Of a DNA stretch of 64,000 nt, positions 9,832 through 17,036 are shown one piece after another. The stretch's first letter is position 1. Every line of letters starts with the position of its first letter. The notes under the pieces were generated by a model. It was not told the DNA's origin, searched no databases, and was given only the letters and a program-made list of their open reading frames with translations. Source of the DNA: Lysobacteraceae bacterium (GTDB lineage: Bacteria > Pseudomonadota > Gammaproteobacteria > Xanthomonadales > Xanthomonadaceae); NCBI GenBank assembly GCA_031263725.1, contig JAISFF010000037.1, positions 1 to 64,000 of the forward strand, read 5' to 3'. The translations under genes and the position numbers were made by a program.

Positions 9832-11175
9832 TTACTGCTGCTGTTGAGGGGCGGCGGCAGGCGGCTCGGTGGCGTCTTCGGAACCCGGCGCGGCCGTTGC
9901 GTCGGCGTTGTCGGCGGCTGCTTCCGGCTGTGCGGCCGGTGTCGCGGGCTGCGCGGGCGCGGCATCTTCCGGCTTGGCCGTTTCCTGTTGGGGCGCGGCG
10001 GCGGCCTGGGCCGGAGCGCCGCCCGGCGCGGCCGCGCCAGGAGCCGGTGCGTTCGGATCCCACTTTACTGCGGCCGCCGGCTCGCCTTCCTTCACCTTCT
10101 GCAATCCGGAAACGATGATCCGGTCACCTTCGGCCAGTCCGCTGGTGATCAGCCACTTGCCGTCCTGCTGGTTGTCGGCGATCACGTTCTTGCGCACCAC
10201 GTTGCCGTCGGCGCCGACGACCATGGCGTAAGCGCCCTTGGTGTCGCGCTGGATCGCGGCTTGCGGAATCACGAAGACATTGTTGCGGTTGCCCAGATTG
10301 GCACGGATGGTGACGAAAGAACCCGGCAGCAGAATCTTGTCGGGGTTCGGCAGCAGCGCGCGCAGCGAGACCGAGCCGGTGGCCGGATCGACCGTGGCAT
10401 CGGAGAAATCCAGCGTGCCGACCTGATTGAACGCGGTGCCGTCACCCAGGATGATCTGGATGGTGGCCTGTCCGGTACCGGCCAGGTCGAGGCTGCCGCT
10501 GCTCTGGGCACTGCGCAGTTGCGCCAGTTCCTCTGCCGCGACCGAGAAGTTCACGTACAGCGAATCGATCTGGTCGATCGTGGTCAGCAGGGTGATGTCG
10601 GTCTGTCCGACCAGCGCGCCCTCGGTTACACGCTGCTTGCCGGCGCGGCCGCCGATGGGTGCGCGCACGCTGGTGTAGTCGAGGTTGATCCGGGCGGCGG
10701 TCACTTCGGCGCTGGCCGCCTGCACGGCGGCTGCCGAAGTGCGCTCCAGCGCGACGGCGCTGTCCAGATCGTTCTGGGAGACGTATTTCTGCGGCGCCAG
10801 CTGGCGGGCGCGGTCGGCCGCGGTCTTGGCATTGACATAGGCGGCCTGTGCCTGCGCCAGTTGCGCCTGGGCCGCGTTCAAGGTCGCTTGCAGTGGAGCC
10901 GGGTCGATCTGGAACAGGATCTGGCCTTCGCGGACATCGCTGCCTTCCCGATAGAGACGCTTCAGCAGCACGCCCGGGACGCGGGCGCGCACATCCGCGC
11001 TGCGGAAGGGCGACAGCCGGCCGACCACATCGCGAGTCAGCGGGACCGTCTGCGAGGAGGCCTGCAGAACCGCGACTTCGGGCGGCGGCATCTTGGGCTG
11101 CTCTTGTTTTTGGCAGGCCGCCAGTGCGGCAACGAAGGCACCGGTGAAAAGAATGTGTCGGAAAGGGGCAGTCAT
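9832..11175 (-). CDS. RND efflux periplasmic adaptor (membrane fusion protein), lipoprotein
   Basis: Connects the RND permease to an outer-membrane channel. The 447-residue product has a lipoprotein signal (residues 1-21, ending LAAC at the lipobox), a beta-barrel/lipoyl half (VVGRLSPFRSADVRARVPGVLLKRLYREGSDVREGQILFQIDPAPL), an alpha-helical hairpin rich in alanine and glutamine, the second lipoyl half (INLDYTSVRAPIGGRAG) and the barrel and membrane-proximal domains (PNPDKILLPGSFVTIRA, VIPQAAIQRDTKGAYAMV). The last ~80 residues are an unusually long Ala/Pro/Gln-rich tail of low complexity, probably disordered. It begins 18 bases after the TetR gene and ends 12 bases before the permease gene. 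Confidence 0.95.
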   Translation of the reverse strand: MTAPFRHILFTGAFVAALAACQKQEQPKMPPPEVAVLQASSQTVPLTRDVVGRLSPFRSADVRARVPGVLLKRLYREGSDVREGQILFQIDPAPLQATLNAAQAQLAQAQAAYVNAKTAADRARQLAPQKYVSQNDLDSAVALERTSAAAVQAASAEVTAARINLDYTSVRAPIGGRAGKQRVTEGALVGQTDITLLTTIDQIDSLYVNFSVAAEELAQLRSAQSSGSLDLAGTGQATIQIILGDGTAFNQVGTLDFSDATVDPATGSVSLRALLPNPDKILLPGSFVTIRANLGNRNNVFVIPQAAIQRDTKGAYAMVVGADGNVVRKNVIADNQQDGKWLITSGLAEGDRIIVSGLQKVKEGEPAAAVKWDPNAPAPGAAAPGGAPAQAAAAPQQETAKPEDAAPAQPATPAAQPEAAADNADATAAPGSEDATEPPAAAPQQQQ

Positions 11176-11193
11176 TGAAATGTTCCAGTAATT

Positions 11194-11823
11194 TCAATCG
11201 GAAGAAGGAAGGGAAGGAGCGAAAGCGCGCAGGAAACAATCGATGGCGAAAGAAGCCCATTCCCCGAGTTCCTCGCCGGAGCGGTGGGTGACGAACAGAT
11301 GCCTGCGCTCGAGTTCCAAGCCGAGGATCATGCCCAGCAACAGCTCGGCTGCACAGTGAGGATCGTCATGGCGCAGATGTCCCTGCTGCATGGCGTTGTG
11401 CAACCAGGTCGCCAGATGGTCCTGCAAGGCCGCGATGCTGTCGCGGTACAGCGTCCGGATTTCCTCCGGCGGCTGCCCTGCCTGCGCGACAGCCAGTTGC
11501 ACCGCATTGAATACCGCCGGGTCGTTGAGCCGTTCGAGCTGGGCGATGGCGAATGTGGTCAGACTGCGGCGGATGTCCTGGTCGGGCATGGACAGGACCG
11601 CCGCACTCACATTCAGCTGGTCGCGCATGATGCTTTGCAGCAGCCCCTGCTTGGAACCGTAATGATTGTAGAGGGTTTGCTTGGAGCAGCCGACGCGCAT
11701 GGCGACGGCGTCCATACTGATATGAAACCCCTGCTCGGCCATCAGTGCGCGAACGGCTTCGTGCACTTGACGGTCGCGTTCATTGGGATCGCGAGGGCAA
11801 AAGGTAGCGGGAAAGGTAGACAT
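11194..11823 (-). CDS. TetR/AcrR-family transcriptional regulator
   Basis: A 209-residue repressor with an N-terminal helix-turn-helix (residues ~18-62: VHEAVRALMAEQGF .. SMDAVAMRVGCSKQTLYNHYGSKQGLL) and an all-helical ligand-binding C-terminal half. It is the first gene of the operon with the efflux adaptor and permease, so it very likely represses its own operon and is released by a pump substrate. The start at 11823 follows directly from the promoter; upstream in-frame sequence is not family-like. An inverted repeat over the -10 element is the probable binding site. The inducer is unknown. Confidence 0.92.
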   Translation of the reverse strand: MSTFPATFCPRDPNERDRQVHEAVRALMAEQGFHISMDAVAMRVGCSKQTLYNHYGSKQGLLQSIMRDQLNVSAAVLSMPDQDIRRSLTTFAIAQLERLNDPAVFNAVQLAVAQAGQPPEEIRTLYRDSIAALQDHLATWLHNAMQQGHLRHDDPHCAAELLLGMILGLELERRHLFVTHRSGEELGEWASFAIDCFLRAFAPSLPSSD

Positions 11824-11830
11824 CGGCAGG

Positions 11831-11846
11831 TGGACTATACTGTCCA
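11831..11846. promoter_or_regulatory. Candidate operator for the TetR regulator
   Basis: The inverted repeat TGGAC-N6-GTCCA lies eight bases upstream of the TetR start codon and overlaps the -10 box of the operon promoter, the classic position for autorepression. Confidence 0.6.
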
Positions 11847-11863
11847 GTACAATTATTTGGCAA
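11834..11863 (-). promoter_or_regulatory. Promoter of the TetR-efflux operon
   Basis: On the minus strand TTGCCA (11863-11858) is followed after 18 bases by TATAGT (11839-11834), a good sigma-70 match, ten bases before the TetR ATG. The short leader has a weak ribosome-binding site, so the transcript may be nearly leaderless. Confidence 0.55.
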
Positions 11864-12189
11864 GCTATATTAAGAGGGAAAATCCCTGCTGCAGACTGAA
11901 TGAGCGGGTATGTGTGTTGATATCGGATTTGCCTTGAAAAGCCGCATTCTGGAGATAGTGCGCGAGTTGCCGTCGTCGGAGAGTCGAAGCGCTTTGCCGA
12001 ACGGCATGGAACGCTCTGTCTGGCGGACTTCATCGGGAATGAAGGGGAGGCGCCGGTCTGCACGGCATCGACATGAACGGCTCGTGAGGTTGGCTACAAC
12101 CGTTTCTTTTTTGCGCTTCAGTTCATGAAGGCCAAAACCTCGGCGAAAACCGGTCCATCTCCAGTGCTCCGCTCCCGAACCGCCGTTTC

Positions 12190-12488
12190 TCTCCGGGCAC
12201 TCTCCGCGTCACCGCCCGACTTCGGCCAAGGATGGCTGGGAAACCTCGCATACGGTCCTGCAGATCGTCAATGACGACATGCCCTTCCTGCTCGATACGG
12301 TCAGCATCAATCTGACCCGGATGGGCATCGGCGTCCATGTGTTCGGACATCCGGTGGTGCGTTTCAGCCGCGACCGGAACGGCAGGATATCCGACGTTGT
12401 CGGTGGCGGTACGGAAGCTCGGACAACTGGCCGCGCACGGACGGTTCTGAGCTTCGGTCCGGTTGACCCGATCATTGGCGGGGCGTGA
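12190..12488 (+). pseudogene. Fragment of an NAD-dependent (GDH2-type) glutamate dehydrogenase
   Basis: The frame from about 12216 reads DGWETSHTVLQIVNDDMPF, then LLDTVSINLTRMGIGVHV and FGHPVVRFSRDRNGRI. That is the conserved N-terminal region of the large (~1600-residue) GDH2 family, where H-T-x-x-x-x-V-N-D-D-M-P-F-L-x-D-S-V is characteristic. The frame stops at 12488 after unrelated sequence, and the upstream side changes frame: the stretch PGTLRV just before belongs to another frame. Only about 60 residues are recognisable, so this is a decayed remnant, not a gene. The remaining ~360 bases between the TetR promoter and this fragment hold nothing I can recognise. Confidence 0.65.
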
Positions 12489-12551
12489 AACCGCACTCCC
12501 TGCCGTGTCCGGCGAGACGGTATGCTGTGGCGACATTCCGAGGGGGCGCCG

Positions 12552-13322
12552 ATGACAACGCCAAAGAAAATCGCGTTTCTCGCCAGCGAAACGGCGCCCG
12601 CGCAGCAGGCACTGGCGACGCTGATCCAGCGGCATGGACAGTACCATCCCATCGAAGCCGACGTTCTCTGTCCGCTGGGCGGCGACGGCTTCATGCTGCA
12701 AACGCTGCACCGGCTCGAGGCCTTGGAGCGTCCGGTCTATGGCATGAAACGGGGAACCGTCGGGTTCCTGATGAACCAGTATTCCGCCGACGGGCTATTG
12801 GAACGGATCGCCACGGCCGAACCGGCCAAGCTGCGGCCGCTGGAAATGACGGTGAGAACGGTTTCCGGATCGGTCACCCAATCGCTGGCCTACAACGAAG
12901 TCTCGCTGTTGCGGCAGACCCACCAGGCCGCGCATATCCGCATCGGCCTCAACGGCCAGACCCGGCTGGAGGAACTGATCAGCGACGGCGTCCTGGTGGC
13001 CACTCCCGCCGGCAGCACCGCCTACAACTATTCCGCGCTGGGCCCGATCCTGCCGCTGGGTTCGCATACCGTGGCGTTGACGCCGATCGCGCCGTTCCGG
13101 CCGCGGCGTTGGCGCGGCGCGATCCTGAAGGCCGATACCGAAGTCGTTTTCCAGGTGCTCGATCATGACAAGCGGCCGGTCAGCGCCACGGCGGATTCGC
13201 ACGAAGTCCGCGATGTGCTGGAAGTGACGATCCGCGAATCCAGGGAACGCATGGTCACGCTGCTGTTCGACCCGGAGCACAACCTGGAGGAGCGTATTCT
13301 CAGCGAGCAGTTCGTGGCGTAA
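12552..13322 (+). CDS. nadK: NAD kinase
   Basis: Phosphorylates NAD to NADP using ATP. The 256-residue protein has the diagnostic GGDG motif at residues 43-46 (D45 catalytic) followed by FMLQTLHRL, the segment [13 protein letters not shown], the NE-containing strand [10 protein letters not shown] and the signature [26 protein letters not shown]. Start ATG 12552 is preceded by a GAGGGGG ribosome-binding site; the longer frame from 12522 lacks support. It is the short, single-domain form. A decayed gdh fragment lies upstream and a small broken gene converges downstream, so it seems to be transcribed alone. Confidence 0.95.
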   Translation: MTTPKKIAFLASETAPAQQALATLIQRHGQYHPIEADVLCPLGGDGFMLQTLHRLEALERPVYGMKRGTVGFLMNQYSADGLLERIATAEPAKLRPLEMTVRTVSGSVTQSLAYNEVSLLRQTHQAAHIRIGLNGQTRLEELISDGVLVATPAGSTAYNYSALGPILPLGSHTVALTPIAPFRPRRWRGAILKADTEVVFQVLDHDKRPVSATADSHEVRDVLEVTIRESRERMVTLLFDPEHNLEERILSEQFVA

Positions 13323-13334
13323 GCGGAGAGCTCT

Positions 13335-13555
13335 TCAGCCGCCCCTGATGGCGCCGGGAAGCCATGCGATCCCGAGCAGGGCCATGAACAGCAGTACGAA
13401 CAGCCCGGTGGCGGGATTCATGCTGCCGCTTGCCAGGGTTTCAGACGATGAGGCCTCAATTGCGCCCAGCGCCATCACCATCAGGCCCAGGTGGCAGAGC
13501 GGGTGATGACCAGCGAGGCGATTTCCAGACCGGAGTGCGTCGGATTTTTCGTCAT
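13335..13555 (-). pseudogene. Frameshifted gene for a small membrane protein
   Basis: From ATG 13555 (preceded by GAGAAAG) the frame reads MTKNPTHSGLEIASLVIT and then stops early. Continuing after a one-base shift gives CHLGLMVMALGAIEASSS, ETLASGSMNPATGLFVLLFM and ALLGIAWLPGAIRGG, then a TGA at 13337-13335. Joined, these make a protein of about 73 residues with two hydrophobic helices flanking a short loop. The total length is one base short of a multiple of three, consistent with a single lost base. It is either a recent pseudogene or a sequencing error. Function is unknown. Confidence 0.55.
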
Positions 13556-13678
13556 TGGCGCTTTCTCAGGCAAGGTTTGATGCTGGCAAGGGATTATCGG
13601 CAAGCATCGCTGCGACTGCCAAGAGCCGAGGGTCATCGATTTCCGGCCGCATCGCTGCGACTGGGTCATAATCGGCGC

Positions 13679-14620
13679 ATGAGCGACAGGACTCCCCGAC
13701 TTCTGACCGTGGCCGTGACTTCCAGGGCGTTGTTCGATCTGGAGGAAAGCCATGCGTTGTATGAACGCAGCGGAGTCGAGGCTTACAGCCAGTACCAGCG
13801 CCGCCACGAGGACGATGTGCTGGCGCCCGGCGTCGCGTATCCGGTGGTGCGCAAGCTGCTGGGCCTCAATGCGGTGGCGCCGGTCGATGATCTGCGGGTC
13901 GAGGTGATCCTGCTGTCGCGCAATTCCGCCGATACTGGATTGCGCATCTTCAATTCGATCCAGCATTACGGGCTGGGCATCGTCCGCGCGGCGTTCACTT
14001 CGGGCGAGCCGACCTGGCCCTATATCAGCCCCTTCGACGCCGATCTGTTTCTTTCCGCGAATCCGGAATCCGTGCGCCGCGCGCTCGAACGCGGCATTGC
14101 GGCTGCGACGATTCTGCCGGCGTCTTCGAATGCAGCAAGCGGCGTGATGGACGGAGCGGGCGCGGCCACCCGGCGCGATGCTCAATTGCGCATCGCTTTC
14201 GACGGTGACGCCGTGATCTTCGGCGACGAGAGCGAGCGCATTTCCAGGGAGCAGGGCGTGGCCGCATTCGGTCGGCACGAGCTGGAACGCGCCAAGGAAC
14301 CGTTGTCGGGCGGGCCATTCAAGCGCTTCCTGGCGGCGCTGCATCAGTTGCAGGAAGTGTTCCCCGATGGCGAAAACGCGCCGATCCGGACCGCATTGGC
14401 GACCGCGCGCTCGGCGCCCGCGCACGAGCGGGTGATCCGGACGCTGCGCGAGTGGGGCGTGCGTCTGGACGAGGCGCTGTTCCTGGGCGGACGCGAAAAG
14501 GGACCGTTCCTGGCCGCGTTCGGCGCGGACCTGTTCTTCGATGACTCCCTGCACAACATCGACAGTGCACGCCAGCATGTCGCCGCCGGCCATGTGCCGC
14601 ACGGCGTGGCGAACGATTGA
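13679..14620 (+). CDS. Cytosolic 5'-nucleotidase (cN-I/PF06189 type)
   Basis: A 313-residue protein of the bacterial 5'-nucleotidase family related to eukaryotic cytosolic nucleotidase I, which dephosphorylates nucleoside monophosphates. Recognisable stretches are the start LTVAVTSRALFDLEESHALYE, the region VILLSRNSADTGLRIFNSIQHYGL, FLSANPESVRRAL, the HAD-like DGDAVIFGDESERISREQG and the C-terminal FLGGREKGPFLAAFGADLFFDDS. The HAD-type aspartates (FDGDAV, FFDDS) are present. The start at ATG 13679 is chosen because a CATAAT box lies seven bases upstream and the longer frame has no family sequence. Transcribed apart from its neighbours. Confidence 0.88.
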   Translation: MSDRTPRLLTVAVTSRALFDLEESHALYERSGVEAYSQYQRRHEDDVLAPGVAYPVVRKLLGLNAVAPVDDLRVEVILLSRNSADTGLRIFNSIQHYGLGIVRAAFTSGEPTWPYISPFDADLFLSANPESVRRALERGIAAATILPASSNAASGVMDGAGAATRRDAQLRIAFDGDAVIFGDESERISREQGVAAFGRHELERAKEPLSGGPFKRFLAALHQLQEVFPDGENAPIRTALATARSAPAHERVIRTLREWGVRLDEALFLGGREKGPFLAAFGADLFFDDSLHNIDSARQHVAAGHVPHGVAND

Positions 14621-14629
14621 TGCTCCTCC

Positions 14630-14834
14630 AGGCCGCGGCTTTGGCGGTAGCGGCGGGCGATGGCGGGATTGCACAATGGTGGCTTCGGATTCTGGCGCGG
14701 CGCGGGAAAATCCACGTAGCGTTCCGGATCGCCCGGGTTCTGTTCCTTCAGCGCGTGCTGGATGCCGCGTGGATGGCCAGAAGGCCGGGTGCGGCCAGGA
14801 TCAGCAGCGAAGGCAACAATATGCGCAGTTTCAT
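14630..14834 (-). pseudogene. Frameshifted gene for a small exported protein
   Basis: ATG 14834, eight bases after the DUF2461 stop, starts a signal-peptide-like sequence MKLRILLPSLLILAAPGLLA. That frame stops after 28 codons. After a one-base shift the other frame reads on plausibly as HPRGIQHALKEQNPGDPERY, VDFPAPRQNPKPPLCNPAIA and RRYRQSRGLEEHQ. The second frame has no nearby stop and runs into the 3' end of the nucleotidase gene on the other strand, so the true end is unclear. The region 14621-14841 otherwise holds nothing. Confidence 0.35.
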
Positions 14835-14841
14835 GGGGCGC

Positions 14842-15528
14842 TCAGAATTCCAGATCGAGTGCCGCGCACAGATAATCCATGAATGGCGCGATGGCCTTGA
14901 TATCCGCCGCCAGCAGGCTGCGTAAACGCGGGCCGGTGATTTGCGCATCGTCCAGCGTATGGCTCAGCACCCAGTTGCGATGACGCAGGTCGTCGATGAA
15001 CTCGAAATCGGGCGGATAGCCGCGCGGCGGGCGCACCAGCATTTCACTGGTCTCGAATTCGAATTTCTTCAGCAGCGCCGGTCGTCTGGCGGCTTTTTCC
15101 CAGGTGCCGGGATTGTCGAAGATGAATTGCCTGATCCGGCGCTGGACTTCCGGTTCGGGGTGCCAGACGCCGCCGCCGACGAAGCTGTTGCCTGGTTGCA
15201 GATGCATATAGAACGATGGCGCGGGTGTCTGGCGGAAGCGTTCGTGATACAGCCGTGCGCCCTGCCAGGGTTTGTAGGGCGATTTGTCGTTGGTGTAGCG
15301 GGTGTCGCGATGGATACGGAACAGCGAACCACCGACGGTCTTCGGATCGGAGCGGAAATGTGGGCTGATGGCGGCCAGGTCCGGTTGCAGATCGGCCAGC
15401 AGGCGCTGGAATGGCTGGCGTACGTGTGCCTCGTACTCGGGCTTGTGCGTATGGAACCAGCTGCGTTCGTTGTTGCGTGCCAGTCCGCGCAGAAACTTGA
15501 GACTGGCCTGGGTGAAATAAGTGCTCAT
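14842..15528 (-). CDS. DUF2461 family protein
   Basis: A 228-residue protein matching the DUF2461 (TIGR02453) family. Family stretches are FLRGLARNNERSWFHTHKPEYEAHVRQPF near the start, the core RIHRDTRYTNDKSPYKPWQGARLYH, FYMHLQPGNSFVGGGVW, and RPPRGYPPDFEFIDDLRHRNWVLSH. Members occur widely in bacteria and fungi with no established biochemical role. The ATG overlaps the sbcB stop by three bases (ATGA arrangement), so it is translationally coupled to exonuclease I, hinting at, but not proving, a DNA-related function. Confidence 0.9.
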   Translation of the reverse strand: MSTYFTQASLKFLRGLARNNERSWFHTHKPEYEAHVRQPFQRLLADLQPDLAAISPHFRSDPKTVGGSLFRIHRDTRYTNDKSPYKPWQGARLYHERFRQTPAPSFYMHLQPGNSFVGGGVWHPEPEVQRRIRQFIFDNPGTWEKAARRPALLKKFEFETSEMLVRPPRGYPPDFEFIDDLRHRNWVLSHTLDDAQITGPRLRSLLAADIKAIAPFMDYLCAALDLEF

Positions 15529-16964
15529 AGGCTGTCCTGCAATTGTCGGCCCCAGATCTCCAACTGATCCAGCAGCATGTGTTCCGGGCCGGCATCGGGA
15601 TGTCCGGCGCGCAGCGCAGCGATTTCAGCAAAATATTGCGCAAAAGTCAGCTCGGACAGGCCGCTGTCCTCGTCCAGGCGTCGCTGTCTGTACCGGTTCC
15701 AGCGTTCTCTTTGGATCGCATCCAGGGTTTCCGGCCAGTTGCGCGCGTGATAGCGGAACAGCAGTTCGGGCAGGCGCTCGTCATGGAAGTCGAAACGTCC
15801 GGCATCGAGTTCCGACGGCGCGGTCGAGCGTACCCGGGTTGTCAGGCGGCGATCGTGATCGTCCAGGAAGCCGTCGTAGAGCGAGGCATCGACATCGACG
15901 GCGGCGTAAGCATGCGGACTGGAAAACACCTGCCGGGTCTTTTCCGCGATGGCCGGGGCGATACCGCGCAGGCGCGCCGCCTTGCGTTCCACTTCGTCCG
16001 GGTCGATCGCCAGACGCTCGAAGTCCGCGGCGCGCAGGTGCGCCCAGGGGATCAGCATCGGCGAACGGTTCATGTGCACTTCCTTCAGCGGGACCCTCCG
16101 TTCACCGGCAGGCAGATCGGCGGCCGGCGTATACAGACGATCGCTGATCTCGTCGGCGGACATCGATGCCAGCGCCTCGACATCGCCATCGAGGTCGAAC
16201 ACGATGCAGCGATTGCCGATGCTGGGATGCTGCGCCAACGGCAGTACCGCCGCCGCGCACATTCGGCTGGCGGGATAGCGTTGCGAGACATGCAGGATCG
16301 GTCGCATCGCGAACGCGTCCAGCAGGGAAGCCACGTGCCGCTTGTCGCGCAACCGCAATGCATAGTCCCACAGCCGTGGCTGGCTCTGCCGCAACTTGCG
16401 CGCCATGCCGAGCGTGGCCAGGACATCGGACAGGGCTTCGTGGGCATCGCCTTCGCGCACATCGTTGGCGATCGCCAGGTGTTCGAGCCTGAAGGAGGTG
16501 TAGCCGTCTTCGCGTTTCGGCCAGACGATGCCTTCGGGGCGCAGTGCGTGGGTCAGTCGCAAAACGTCGAGCAGATCCCAGCGCGAATTGCCGCCGCGCC
16601 ATTCGCGCTCATAAGGATCGCGGAAATTGCGGAACAGGCCGTAGCGGATGAACTCATCGTCGAAGCGCAGCGAGTTGTAACCCAGCGTGCAGGTTCGCGG
16701 ACGCGCCATTTCCTCGGCGATGCGGGCGATGGCGTCGGCTTCTGTCCGGCCTTCGCGTCGGGCGCGCTGCGGCGTGATGCCGGTGATCAGGGTCGCGACC
16801 GGCGAGGGCAGCAGATCATCGGCGGGCTGCACGAACAGGCTGATGGGGTCTTCGACCGGGTTGAGCTCGGCGTCGGTGCGCAATGCGGCGAACTGGGCGA
16901 TGCGGGTGCGGCGCGGGTCGCTGCCGAATGTTTCCAGATCGTAGAACAGGAAGCTGTCGCTCAT
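15525..16964 (-). CDS. sbcB: Exodeoxyribonuclease I
   Basis: A DnaQ-superfamily (DEDDh) 3'-5' exonuclease specific for single-stranded DNA, acting in recombination and mismatch repair. In the 479-residue protein the first motif is FLFYDLETFGSDPRRTRIAQFAALRTD, the second is TCTLGYNSLRFDDEFIRYGLFRNFRDPYEREW, and the third is GDAHEALSDVLAT, giving the catalytic D, E, D, H and D. The SH3-like and C-terminal domains follow, ending in the family-typical SELTFAQYF region. ATG 16964 gives the standard N-terminus; a start ten codons upstream is less likely. It is downstream of the FUSC gene (72-base gap) and overlaps the DUF2461 gene. Confidence 0.95.
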   Translation of the reverse strand: MSDSFLFYDLETFGSDPRRTRIAQFAALRTDAELNPVEDPISLFVQPADDLLPSPVATLITGITPQRARREGRTEADAIARIAEEMARPRTCTLGYNSLRFDDEFIRYGLFRNFRDPYEREWRGGNSRWDLLDVLRLTHALRPEGIVWPKREDGYTSFRLEHLAIANDVREGDAHEALSDVLATLGMARKLRQSQPRLWDYALRLRDKRHVASLLDAFAMRPILHVSQRYPASRMCAAAVLPLAQHPSIGNRCIVFDLDGDVEALASMSADEISDRLYTPAADLPAGERRVPLKEVHMNRSPMLIPWAHLRAADFERLAIDPDEVERKAARLRGIAPAIAEKTRQVFSSPHAYAAVDVDASLYDGFLDDHDRRLTTRVRSTAPSELDAGRFDFHDERLPELLFRYHARNWPETLDAIQRERWNRYRQRRLDEDSGLSELTFAQYFAEIAALRAGHPDAGPEHMLLDQLEIWGRQLQDSL

Positions 16965-17036
16965 GATGGATGTCCGATTCCATGTGCCTGGCATATGCCT
17001 GCGGTCATCATAGCGGACGCGGCAGGCGATGCCAGT

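Noticed and set aside
8015..10063. 682-codon minus-strand frame overlapping the RND and adaptor genes
   Set aside because: Runs in another frame over conserved efflux sequence; shadow frame.
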